This document shows positions 34,643 to 44,589 of a stretch of 64,000 nucleotides of DNA, one piece after another. Each line of letters opens with the position of its first letter. The first letter of the stretch is position 1. The translations under genes were made by a program, and so were the position numbers. The notes under the pieces were generated by a model. That model was not told where the DNA came from, searched no databases, and saw only the letters and a program-made list of their open reading frames with translations. The stretch is from Mycogone perniciosa (taxonomy: Eukaryota > Ascomycota > Sordariomycetes > Hypocreales > Hypocreaceae). The DNA lies in assembly GCA_025331125.1 (NCBI GenBank), contig JAOALB010000045.1, positions 186,001 through 250,000 on the forward strand, in the 5' to 3' direction.

Positions 34643-35295
34643 AAAGTCGTAGTACGAAGTAGTTGGTATGTACTAATTCACAATGACGTAGATGCCAAGC
34701 GCAAACAGAGCCGGTGGATTCGAAATTATTACCCAATCGATATGCAGAATCGTTGCGACAAAGTTGCTCGATGTCGTGCGGAGGAAAGAGCGGCAGTTGG
34801 GGCGGGTATCGCGGAATTAGAGGGTGTCGGATCTACTCCGTAGAACGACAATTATTAATGCTTAAGTGATCTTCCTTCAAAGATTTTTTTACTCCGTAAT
34901 ACCGGTACTGTCGCCCCGAGACCCCGCGCGGCTACTGCTGAGGCCCCACTGAGAAAACTGATCCGTCAGCAAATTCTAAGCGCACTAAGCAACTTTAGGT
35001 ATTACTCCGTATGCCAGGATAGACTCTTCCGTATGTTTCGTAGTATCCATCTACTTCGTCTCTGTTGGTATCGCGATTGATTGCGTGATAATCTGCCGCC
35101 CCCACTGTCCGTGTGTTTGCTTTCATCATGTTTGCCTAATACTTGGCTGACCTTTGCTTTCCCTTTATGGGGGCTTTAGGTGATATTGGCAGTCCCAGTG
35201 GCCTTGTCCTCATGTATAAAGCCATGGCCTTGGGATCTCACCTGGTCGTCGTTCTTCTGTTCTCTATAGTCTCAACAATTGGAATAGCTGAAGCA

Positions 35296-35301
35296 TATAA
35301 A
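35296..35301 (+). promoter_or_regulatory. Candidate TATA box of the nitroreductase gene
   Basis: TATAAA in the context GCATATAAACC, about 155 bp before the start codon. A CA-rich leader (about 35380-35450) ends in CCAGACACAATGG. Distance and leader composition fit a transcription start near 35330-35360. Confidence 0.5.
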
Positions 35302-35451
35302 CCATCTTGCTCAACCCTCACAGTTGCTAACATCACTTCTCTTGATATATACCCACCTCTTATTACAACCACACATCCACACTCTCAACTCACAACAGCA
35401 AACATCACACCATACACAAACACAAACACATCTACCAATCAACCAGACACA

Positions 35452-36072
35452 ATGGCCACCAAAGCTTCCGCAGACGCCCTCTTCCAGATCGCCAAGCTCC
35501 GCCGCTCCATCTACCCACTCACAAAGGACCTCCCCATCACCATCTCCCGCGCCCAAGAAATCATCCGCGAAACCACCCTCCACACACCCTCCCCCTTCAA
35601 CGCCCAAACAAGCCGTGCCGTCGTGCTTTTCGGTGGCGAGCACGACAAGCTCTGGGACATCACCCGCGACACGCTCAAGGCCATCGTCCCCGAGGCCAAC
35701 TGGCAAACCACATCCGATAAATTGACGCTGCTCAAGGGTGGTGCGGGAACAGTCTTGTTCTTCGTGGACACGGATTCCGTCAAGACCTGGCAGACCAGGG
35801 TCCCGACCTATGCGGATAAGTTCCCGCACTGGTCTGCGCAGTCCGTCGGAATGCAGCAATACCTCACCTGGCTGGCCTTTGACGCGGAGAATGTGGGCGT
35901 CAACTTGCAGCACTACAACCCCCTGATTGACGAGAAGGTGGCTGAGACGTGGGGCGTGCCCGAGGGCTGGAAGTTGGATGCTCAGCTTGTCTTTGGTGGC
36001 AAGACGGATGCTCCGGTCAAGGATAAGGAGTTCATCTCTGTTGAGGAACGTGTCAAGGTCTTTGGTGCTTAG
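35452..36072 (+). CDS. Frm2/Hbn1-type nitroreductase family protein
   Basis: Single exon, 206 residues from MATKASADALFQIAKLRRSI. The frame is open upstream, but that part covers the TATA element and CA-rich leader, so this ATG in CACAATGG context is preferred. Family features: RRSIYPLTKDLP near the N-terminus, TLHTPSPFNAQTSRAVVLFGG, the WQTRVPTYADKFPHWSAQSVGMQQYLTWLAF core, and the conserved GVNLQHYNPLID..PEGWKLDAQLVFGG. The yeast relatives Frm2 and Hbn1 are FMN-containing nitroreductases linked to fatty-acid signalling and oxidative-stress responses. This length (about 200) fits that compact subgroup. It is convergent with psd1, 318 bp apart. Confidence 0.88.
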   Translation: MATKASADALFQIAKLRRSIYPLTKDLPITISRAQEIIRETTLHTPSPFNAQTSRAVVLFGGEHDKLWDITRDTLKAIVPEANWQTTSDKLTLLKGGAGTVLFFVDTDSVKTWQTRVPTYADKFPHWSAQSVGMQQYLTWLAFDAENVGVNLQHYNPLIDEKVAETWGVPEGWKLDAQLVFGGKTDAPVKDKEFISVEERVKVFGA

Positions 36073-36390
36073 AATGGGAGGAAAGCGAGTAGTAATGAGG
36101 AGGCTTGATTGAGATGCATTGGATGGAGTTGAGTCGTTAGATTTCGGGTTAGACTCTGATTTATTATTCTATCATTAGAAGACAGAGCAAACAAAGACAA
36201 TAAATAGGGCAATTCTTTTTCCAACATCTTTTTTTTTCAGTTTTATAGTTGTTGTTGTGAACAAGTCGGATCCTTTCTTGATATTTTTTTAGTATATACA
36301 TAGCGACCTGATAGAGTTGAAGGAGTTAAACTCATGATGTGTTGCGCCTTTTATATGCGTTGTGTGCTTAGCTTTTTCGTGTCCCGTCCT
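36073..36390. other. Short intergenic between convergent nitroreductase and psd1
   Basis: 318 bp shared by two 3' UTRs. It is AT-rich, with TTTTTTTTC and AATAAATAG words that could serve as polyadenylation signals in either direction. Confidence 0.5.
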
Positions 36391-38098
36391 CTACTCCCCC
36401 AACACCCGCCCCAGTGCCTGTCCCATCTTTACTGTCTGCCCCTTTTCTACAGCCCAATCCCATCCCTTCTTCTCCTTTCCATCGGCCGTCTTCGCTGCCG
36501 GCGCCTCGAACACCAAGACTATAGTGCTGCCGAGCTGGAACCCTCCCATCTCATCACCCCGTCGCAGCGCGTGGCCATGTAGTACCGAGCTTGCCCCCTC
36601 GTACGTCGCCTCTGCGAAGCCAAGATATGGCTCTCCGCGCTTCGCTGCTTCCTCTGCCGCGTGGTCGGCAGCCGTATCTGTCGTCAGGCTGTTGGTCCTC
36701 AATTCACGGTCAAAGTTGATCTTGATGGAGCCGACATTGGTGGCGCCGACGGGGACGTAGCTGAAGAAGCCCCAGCGCCAACGTCCAAGGAGAACGACGC
36801 GCTCGTTTAGAGTGAAGAGACCGGGGAGAGTGCGTTGGAGGTAGGGCGATACGCTGTACAGTTCACCGGCGACGTGGCGTCTGCTCTCGACGACCCAGTT
36901 CGTCGGGGAGTGGAAGCGATGGTAGTCTCCGGGAGCGAGGTAGATGACGGCGTAGTAGAGTGAGGTGGTCTTATCTGGTGATAGCACATCGTACCAAGGT
37001 TTCTCGCCCAGGGCGAGATCGGCACGGACTTCGGACACGGCGCGCGGTGAAGATGCGAGTGATTCATCCGTAACAGGCTGCTCTTTTGCCTTGGTGGATC
37101 CCGACATGAAATCATGGAGCGTGTAAGAGATTCCATTGACCTTGGCGAATTCCTCTTCCTGCTTGGCAATGTTCTCATCGCTTTGACTTCTCTGAGAATG
37201 GCCGGATGATCCACTGCGGATGCTGGACGTGGGAGTTCGCTTGCCTAGCAGCGCATCGATGCTATACGTCATGCCCTTGACTTGTTCAATATCGCCGCCT
37301 TGAATCTGTCCAAGCTGAAGAACTTTGCCATCGGATGGCGAGAGCAGCGCATTGGTATCCGGGTCCAGTGGGCGTACGCCTGACTTGAGTGTTCGGTAGA
37401 AGAATGCCGCAAGGTTAGGGTAGACGTGGAGATCAGGCTCTGAAACTTCGTCAAGGCTGAGCTTGTTAGTTGTGCTTCGGCAGAGCGCAAAGCGTAATTA
37501 GAGAACTCACTTGACACCGAAAATGAACGAATACAGTTTGAAACCGGGGACACGAAGGTAGTACGGGATTGTAAGTTCATTGAATTTCCCCCATATTCGA
37601 GAAATGGCCTTTAGCGGAAGAGTTGACATGACCTGGACTTGCCTATAGCCCCAGCTCGTCAGCTTTCTCACAGCTGTTCTAAACCCTAACATGGAGAGGA
37701 GTGCACGAGGGCTCTTACCATGGCCCGTCGGGGCGCACCTTGGGCCGCGGCTTTGGTGCCTTGCCCTCCTCGCCATCTCTCTGCTTTTCACTCTCCCTTG
37801 ACGTAACCTTGTAGAACTGCACCAGCCCGAGGAAGCCAATGCCCAGCCCCACGGGGATCTGATACCACTGAACCTTGCTGTTGCGCAAAGCCTCGCCGAG
37901 CCTCTGGGAGAACCGTGGTCGGCTGCCCGAGCCGGAAGAGAAGTTGCGCGCTGAATAAGGCGGCGAGCGGCGAGCATAGCTACGGTTTGCAACGAGAGGA
38001 CTGGTTTGTCGGCCTGCGCGAATGGAGCATTGGGTGCGTAGGGCCGAGAGCGGATGGCCGCCGCTGCCGAACAAACGGCCAATGCCGAGTGTGGCCAT
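36391..38098 (-). CDS. psd1: Mitochondrial phosphatidylserine decarboxylase (type I proenzyme)
   Basis: Three exons, complement join of 36391-37456, 37511-37642 and 37719-38098, encode 525 residues. Introns are 54 and 76 bp. The N-terminus MATLGIGRLFGSGGHPLSAL, rich in Arg/Ser through residue 55, looks like a mitochondrial presequence. A membrane helix VQWYQIPVGLGIGFLGLVQF follows. PSD motifs: NLAAFFYRTLKSGVRPL, ALLSPSDGKVLQLG, YHRFHSPTNWVVESRRHVAGEL, GATNVGSIKINFD, and the autocatalytic GFQLGSTIVLVFEAP (cleavage expected between Gly480 and Ser481, Ser becoming the pyruvoyl group). It makes phosphatidylethanolamine in the inner mitochondrial membrane. A start 22 codons upstream at 38164 is possible, but MATLG better fits a presequence. 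Neighbours are unrelated in function. Confidence 0.95.
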
Positions 38099-39392
38099 TG
38101 TTGCTTGTGCCTCGAACCAAGCAAGAGGTTGCTTACTTGGCGAGAGACTCAATCGATCGATCAAGCAAGCAGGCGATTATGGTAGGCATTGAGCACGCAC
38201 GGGTGGTTTGTTGACGGTGCTCCGTACGGATGACGCAAAGTTGCGACGGCACAAACATCTGCCGAGGCCGTGATCCGCCGTGATCCACTATTTGGAGCAC
38301 TCAACTGTCTTGTTCACAACAATGCTCCCTCTGTATAGTGAAAAAAAAATCTTTTTATTTTATTTTATTTTTATTTCTATTTTTACTTTCTTCATCTTTA
38401 CATTTTCAGCCTTGAAATAGACGAAATACGCTTCATGTACCCTATGCATTCAGGGGCATTGTGTCTTTGGTGTCGTTGACTGGGTCACTTTGTGATAATG
38501 CATGCTATGCTGACCAAGTTCACACCGACGAGTTCAATACCCCGGATCACTTCGCTTGGGTGTCCTAGACGTGCGAGATACCATCAAACAAACAGGGCAT
38601 TTATATCGGCGTTTTTCTGTCAGTTGTCATTTGTCGCGATTTGCATGCAGCGATTGACCAGATGCGAGCACTCCTTCATGGAAATGATGGCTGTGCCTTG
38701 CATAATGGGCAGCACATGCACAACTCCAGGAATAATTAATAAATATCTTTTCAAGACTCACATTGAATTGAATAAACTTACTAATACTGTAAACAATTCC
38801 TGAACAATTCCTGAGCATCTGATCATCCTCATGGAGTGGTACACAGCATATGGCGTAATCCTTCAAATCAATTCTACGGTCAGCCGCGTCCTCTCTTATA
38901 TGAATCCGCACCCCCGCATGGGCGCTTGACCCAATCAGGCCTCTGCCAGGTACACCACATCACATCAGAATCGGGGGTACGTACCTGACCGCCCCGAAAG
39001 CCACGGTGGAATCTATTATCGCACGCACCTCTCAGTCTGATGCTGCGACTCGTTCGTTCGTCTTATTCTTTCCTCTCATTCCGCGACCATCATGCGTTGA
39101 GCCGGCCGGGTTCGTGTTTATGTTTGTGCGCCTTGGCCTTGCCTCGAGGCTCTTGTTTGTATGCCCGCCTTTTCGCACGTGTTCTTTCCATTTGTCTTGT
39201 CGCAAAGGAACGGAACCTTTTGCCCCGACTCTCTCTCTTCCTCTCTCTCTCTTCTATCTCTCTGTCTCTGACATGACAAAAAGACACTCCTCTGCCTACT
39301 CCTACAGCTCAAGGCATTGATTGATATATATATATTCCCCGCCAGCACCACCGCCGTCTGTTGCCTGGTGGTATGCCAACTGCTCCTCCAAC
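38099..39392. promoter_or_regulatory. Divergent promoter region of psd1 and the HERP-like gene
   Basis: About 1.3 kb. It contains a T/A homopolymer stretch (38340-38390), a CTCCGTACGGA near the psd1 side (about 38220), CT-rich leader sequence (39225-39265) and a short TATATATATA (39324-39333) 60 bp before the downstream ATG. No gene seen. Confidence 0.5.
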
Positions 39393-41776
39393 ATGGCTTC
39401 GGAGCCGTGCAACCCTCAGCACCATGGAGCGGACTCAGCGCCGCCTGATCAGCTCGTCGTCAACCTCCGGGTGGTGTCGCCATCGGTCGGCGTGAATCGG
39501 CCGCTGATTTTCCCCGGACTGTCTGCTGCGACAACGATCAAGCAGCTCAAGGAAAAGATTAGACAGACTCTTCCCTTGCGACCGGCGGACGACCACCAGC
39601 GACTGATCCATCGAGGGCGTGCGCTCTTGCGCGACACGGACAGCCTGCTAGATATTTTCGGGGCTGAAGCTGTAAGTTGCCTATCCCACCATGACCTGTC
39701 GCTGCAGACATCACTGACAGGCTTTGCGCATCACAGCTTCGAGGCCCCGACCAACAAACCATACATCTTGTCATACGGGATATGTTCGAGAGCCCATCCT
39801 CAACCTCAACACCATCTCCCATGGCCGGGATTCAAAGCCCCGTTCCAGGAATACAACCCCCGAATGTTCCGCGCCAGATCCCTCCCCACTACTTCGGACC
39901 GCATCCTCCGCCTGGCATCGCAAGACTATCACCCTTCCAAACGACACCGACTACTACACTTCCCCAACCGCGCATACCTTCACCCGCACGCTCGCATTCT
40001 CCGGCTCACATTACTGAGCAGACTGCGGCTTTTCAGCAACACCCTCAAAACATGAATCATTGGATGATGGCTCCACCTCCTGAGCACGTTGCGGCTTTCC
40101 AGCAACAACATCAGAACATGACTCATTGGTTGACGCATCTCCAACGAGAAGCGGCTAGAGCCATTGCCCATCAGAACCAGCGAGAAAGAGCTCACTTGGG
40201 AATGCGTGGTATTGGAGATACGGCTATAAACAACGGCGGCCACGCTCCGGAAGCCAACAGTGGAAGATCAAGCCCGGCCATTGGCTTAAATGGGCACGGC
40301 TACCATTTTGAACCTTTTAATCGAACCCCTGGCTCATCAACCACTCCTGCACCTTCTGCACCGGCACATCAAGGTGGCTTATCCCCTGCTGACGTTCACA
40401 ACATTCTCCGGGGGGCTGATTCTAGCCAAGCCTCAATGAGCACGGTAAACCCCTTGCATCGAAGTACTTCCACCTCTTCCCTACACAATCGTCCACTCAC
40501 TCAGCCTGGAGTCACAACGTCAGCCTCTGGCACCACCGGGTCTGCGACTACAGGTAATATGAGTAGTACGAGTAGTGGCCGAGCTACACCAGACCAGGGA
40601 CTCAGACCTGATGTGGCTAGTGTAGGCAATTATGCTTCCACCTCAGTACCTCGGCAGCTTCAGTCATCTGGAGGTGTTGACGTCTACATCCTGTCATCAC
40701 CGGAAGGACTGCGTGCACTTTTGCTCAATCACGGTACGTCCGAGACGTACTACTCGCCACGAGTGTCGAGACCGCCAAGTTACCCTCAACTCCGAAATGC
40801 AGCTGGCTTTTCGAGCCCAATGCACGGGGCCCAGCCTTGGAACTCGGGTCTGGAACATGTACCCCAGATCCAAAGACAATTATTTCAGATCCAGCAAGTT
40901 CTGAATCAACAACAGCAGCAACATGAGCAGCGACAACAGCAGCAACAACAATCACAATCACAATCACAATCACAACCACAACCACAACCACAACCACAAC
41001 CGCAACAACAACCACAGCACCAGCACCAGCAGCAACAGCGGCAACAGCGGCAGCCGGACATTCTCCCCCTTCATCCAAACAACCCCCCTGCAGCAGGCAT
41101 CCCGCCTTTGCTGATCCAGCTGGCCCCCCACATTTGGCTCGTTTTCCGATTGGCTCTATTCGTGTGGTTCTTTACGTACCCCAGCTCCAGTTTGGAAAGA
41201 TGGCTCGCAGTAATTTCCTTTGCGGTCTTCATATTTACATTTCGCACTGGGCTACTGAATGGCTTTGCCGAGCACGCTTGGCGGCCCTTGGGACGGTATC
41301 TGGACAACATATTCCCCGCAGTCGACCCTCGGCGGGTTCGCCGAGAGGGGGCTGCTCGGCGTGAGCCAGGAACAGCTATACCAGGGGAGCAGCAAAATCC
41401 TGACCCGGCTCAGTTAGCTACACGGCTGGTCGCGGAACGTCGACAGCATGAATCCTGGCTCATCGGACAATTCAGGCGGTTGGAGAGGGCTGGCCTACTC
41501 TTCCTTGCTAGCATTGCGCCGGGAGTTGCAGAGCGACATATTGCCAACTTCGAGGCGGAAGCAAGAGCTGAGGAGAATAGGCGCAGAGAGGCTGAGGCGG
41601 CTGCGGCCGCGATCGCAGAAGCAGAAGCACAGGCAGAGAGCAGGGCACAAGGCAACGGAGAGAATGCTGCAGATGGCAGCGGAAACGAAACTATGCAGCA
41701 GCAATCGGGGCTGCATGGAGAGCAACAGGATACCCAGAGGGGCGAGCCGATTAGAGAGGGGATAGCCGCGCTGTAA
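39393..41776 (+). CDS. Ubiquitin-like-domain membrane protein of HERP/Usa1 type
   Basis: Two exons, 39393-39671 and 39737-41776 (intron 65 bp, GTAAGT..CACAG), encode 772 residues. Residues 20-110 form a ubiquitin-like fold split by the intron: LVVNLRVVSPSVGVNRPLIF, ATTIKQLKEKIRQTLP, QRLIHRGRALLRDTDSLLDI then FGAEALRGPDQQTIHLVIRD. A long Pro/Ser/Gln-rich linker includes a Gln tract at about residues 485-535. Two hydrophobic helices follow, IWLVFRLALFVWFFTYPSSS and WLAVISFAVFIFTFRTGLL (about 552-605), then a charged helical tail with EAEARAEENRRREAEAAAAA. This arrangement (N-terminal Ub-like domain, hairpin membrane anchor) matches HERPUD1/Usa1, scaffolds of the Hrd1 ER-associated degradation ligase. 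Orthology to Usa1 is inferred from architecture only. Confidence 0.75.
40905..41058 (+). repeat. CAA/CAG/CCA low-complexity coding repeat
   Basis: Within the HERP-like gene, nearly pure arrays of CAATCA followed by CAACCA hexamers, flanked by CAG/CAA runs, encode Q-rich, QS-rich then QP-rich peptide. The near-identity of units at DNA level points to recent slippage expansion, so length is likely to vary between strains. Confidence 0.9.
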
Positions 41777-42378
41777 GTGTACACCAGATGTGTGATTTCG
41801 ATATGACATATACGCGGATTGATTTGTATCGGGGTCATGAAAACTACCAAGGGTTTAGCGATTGTAAGTAACTAGCTTTGTTAGGAGTAATGGGGTCAAA
41901 GCCGTAATACAGATTCTTCTCAACAAGCCCTGGTTTAGAAAACATGACGACTCAAGCCACGAAATTAGAAGATCATGGGGATTGCATGGTACAACACGTT
42001 CACCACTTGCTATTTTCCAATCTATTCCATGGGGCTTGATAGAACTATTTAGCACAAAAATAGGTTTGCCATGGGAAAAGGAGAGTGATACTAGGCATAA
42101 TGTGTAATATGACTATTATGAGGCTATGTTGTTGTCGTCATACGCATGCCTGGCGGGTCTCTCTTATCTTATCAGGTGGGCATGTTGACGTTGTCCTGCA
42201 GCTGTCGCAGAGCTCCAAATTATCCCAACCCACCAAAGCTTACGAAGATACACCACGTATTCCCAAGGCTTTTGTCAGCGTACTCACTAGACCTCCATAC
42301 AAGATATTCCTCTTCTTTTTTCATCCTACTCGTTTTGTTTGCTTGACCGCCTGGCAGTGCGGCCCGTAGCTTGGCATC
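41777..42378. other. Intergenic, 0.6 kb
   Basis: 3' UTR of the HERP-like gene and promoter of the UCH gene. The last 50 bp before the UCH start are pyrimidine-rich. No gene seen. Confidence 0.5.
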
Positions 42379-43462
42379 ATGAGTGGTGGCTGGAACACCA
42401 GTAAGCTATCCTCTTCTGTCCTTGATTACCATTCGCGACTCCTACTGACTGCGGACTTCCTCTCTAGTCGAGTCTGACGCAGTAAGCTTTCACCTGAAAG
42501 CATGGCATACACCGAGGCAATTATTAACATGACCGCAACAGGGCGTCTTTACCTCTCTGATCGAGAACCTTGGCGTTAAAGATGTCCAGTTCGAAGAGCT
42601 TCTCACCCTCGACCCGTCCGAGCTCCTCACTCTTCAGCCCATATACGGTGTAATATTCCTCTTCAAGTATCCAACCGACCGCCCTTATGCAACTCCCGAC
42701 CGCCCGCTAGACGGCACCTTTGATCATGGAGCCTCTGAGAACATCTTCTTCGCCGCTCAGACGATACAGAATGCTTGTGCGACACAGGCCTTGTTGAGCG
42801 TGCTCATGAACAAGACGGAAGACGTCGATATCGGCCAGCAGATGCAAGAATTCCGCGAGTTCACAATGGTCCTGCCGCCAGAGTTCCGTGGTGAGGCGCT
42901 GAGCAACTCAGATCTCATCAGAGAGGTGCACAATAGCTTCGCCCGAAGCAGTCCCTTCGTCGACGAGACCCAGAAGACAGGCGAAGCTGAGGACGCATTC
43001 CACTTCATTGCATACACACCCATCAACGGCACCTTGTATGAGCTCGACGGCTTGCAGCCAGCGCCCATCTCCCACGGTTCATGCACTCCTGAAAGTTTCC
43101 CTACCAAGGTCGTTGAGGTTCTGCAAAGGCGCGTCGCGCGCTACGACGCCACGGAGATTCGCTTCAATCTGCTAGCCATGTGTCGCGACCTGCGCATTCG
43201 CGCGCGCGACTTTGGGGATGAGGAGCTGCTGGAACGTGAGCAGCGCAAGCGCAAGGACTGGCTGTTTGAGAACGCACTGCGGAAGCATAACTTTGTTGGG
43301 TTTGCGGGTGAGGTGCTCCGTGGGGTTGTGGAGAAGAAGCTCGATGAGGGTGGCGAGGAGGGTGTTAAGAAGTGGGTGGATGAGAGCTTGGAGAGGAGGA
43401 GGGCGGCGGAGAAGGCGATGGGCGCGAGGGGAGGACCTGGTGATGTCGAGATGAGTGGGTGA
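42379..43462 (+). CDS. uch2: Ubiquitin C-terminal hydrolase, UCH37/UCHL5 type
   Basis: Three exons, 42379-42400, 42468-42481 and 42542-43462, encode 318 residues. The first two exons carry only 22 and 14 nt; joined they read MSGGWNTIESDA, then GVFTSLIENLGVKDVQFEEL, the canonical UCH N-terminus. Catalytic residues are visible and correctly spaced: oxyanion Gln85, nucleophile Cys91 in QNACATQALL, His166 in AFHFIAYTP and Asp181 in LYELDGLQ. The C-terminal extension (NFVGFAGEVLRGVVEKKL..) corresponds to the UCH37 tail that binds the proteasome through Rpn13. The family trims ubiquitin chains on proteasome-bound substrates. In fission yeast the orthologue is Uch2. The symbol is used in that sense. 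Confidence 0.93.
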
Positions 43463-44008
43463 TGCAGCATAAAAGGAGGTTCTGTTGGTATGGAGGATGT
43501 CGTCATGGCAAGATACCCTACCCTCTCTGTTGATGCTTCTGCTGGCGGCCCCCTTTTTGAGAGAGTGCAATAACCGCGAGATAATTCATTAGCAAACGGA
43601 ATTCAGTGAAACGCTTGCTTCAAATACGATGCGTCTACGACTATTTGTGCTAACTACCTAGGTAGCATTTAATTCCGTACAGAAGCCAAGATTCGTTGCG
43701 GTCTATCAAAGGGCTGTCATGCCATTGATCAGCTACCTTTCACTAGGACTACCAGCTATGAAAATAGCAATACACCCCCCAAGATCAGAAGCTATCCTGG
43801 TATATTGCTACGCCGGCTTTCCTTTTCTTCGTTCCTCGTTAATAGTCATCAATGAAACCAACAACTCCACTTCTCCTTTTGGCTCCTTGACTACACCCCC
43901 TTTCATTCATCATACATCTCATACCAACTAACTGTATGCAATACTCGACTATTCGTGTTCAAGTCATGTCATGCTCACCAACACCGCTTCAACATATGCC
44001 ATCGACCC
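43463..44008. other. Intergenic between convergent UCH and permease genes
   Basis: About 550 bp with both 3' UTRs. A TAGCTACCTAGG-like palindromic word occurs near 43655. No gene seen. Confidence 0.5.
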
Positions 44009-44553
44009 TTACCGCGACATCCTCCTCGGCGGAAGGGGATCCTCAACCGACAAAATCGGCCGATCCATCACAACCATGGAGTCATCCTTGGCAGATGAAT
44101 CGTCACGGCTCTCGTGCAAGTTAATATCGCGCTGGCTTTCTTGTTCTTCGCCCAGGGGCCCGTTATTCTTCCGGCCGCGCTTCCTAATCGCTCGGACGAA
44201 CCACGGGGCGCGACCTGTGCCTTTCCAAGTCCAGTATTCTTTGAGGTCGTATTCGCGGGGCTCGATGCGGCCGTTGGAGAGGAAGACGATGAGACCTACG
44301 AGGCCGTTTAGGATGGCGTAGACGAAGATGCCGCTGTTATGGTAAAAAGGTTAGTTGTGTTTGGAGGGAGGGGGGAAGATAGGGGGAAGATAAGGGGGTG
44401 ACTTACGCGATGAGCCCGTAGGCAACACTGTAGGTGAATGGGATGAACGTCATGACGATGAAAGAAGGAAGAACGTCGCCGATGTAGCGCCAGTTGACCT
44501 GTGTGATTTGACGGATCATCATGCATCCAACCTGTAACAGAACCCGTTAGCCA

Positions 44554-44589
<36 letters not shown>

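Larger units (their letters stand above)
34004..35451. other. Intergenic, 1.45 kb
   Basis: Contains the oxidoreductase 3' UTR and the nitroreductase promoter. It is notable for a dense set of TACGGAGTAC-family motifs (34625-34642 perfect palindrome, 34653, 34834, 34890, 35003). No coding frame is credible. Confidence 0.5.

Noticed and set aside
35143..35451. In-frame N-terminal extension of the nitroreductase containing a hydrophobic segment (SHLVVVLLFSIVSTIGIAEA)
   Set aside because: The stretch contains the TATA element and a CA-rich leader, and the family protein starts cleanly at MATKAS. Lack of stops appears to be chance.
40725..41078. Valine-rich minus-strand frame
   Set aside because: It is the antisense reading of the CAA/CCA repeat in the HERP-like gene.
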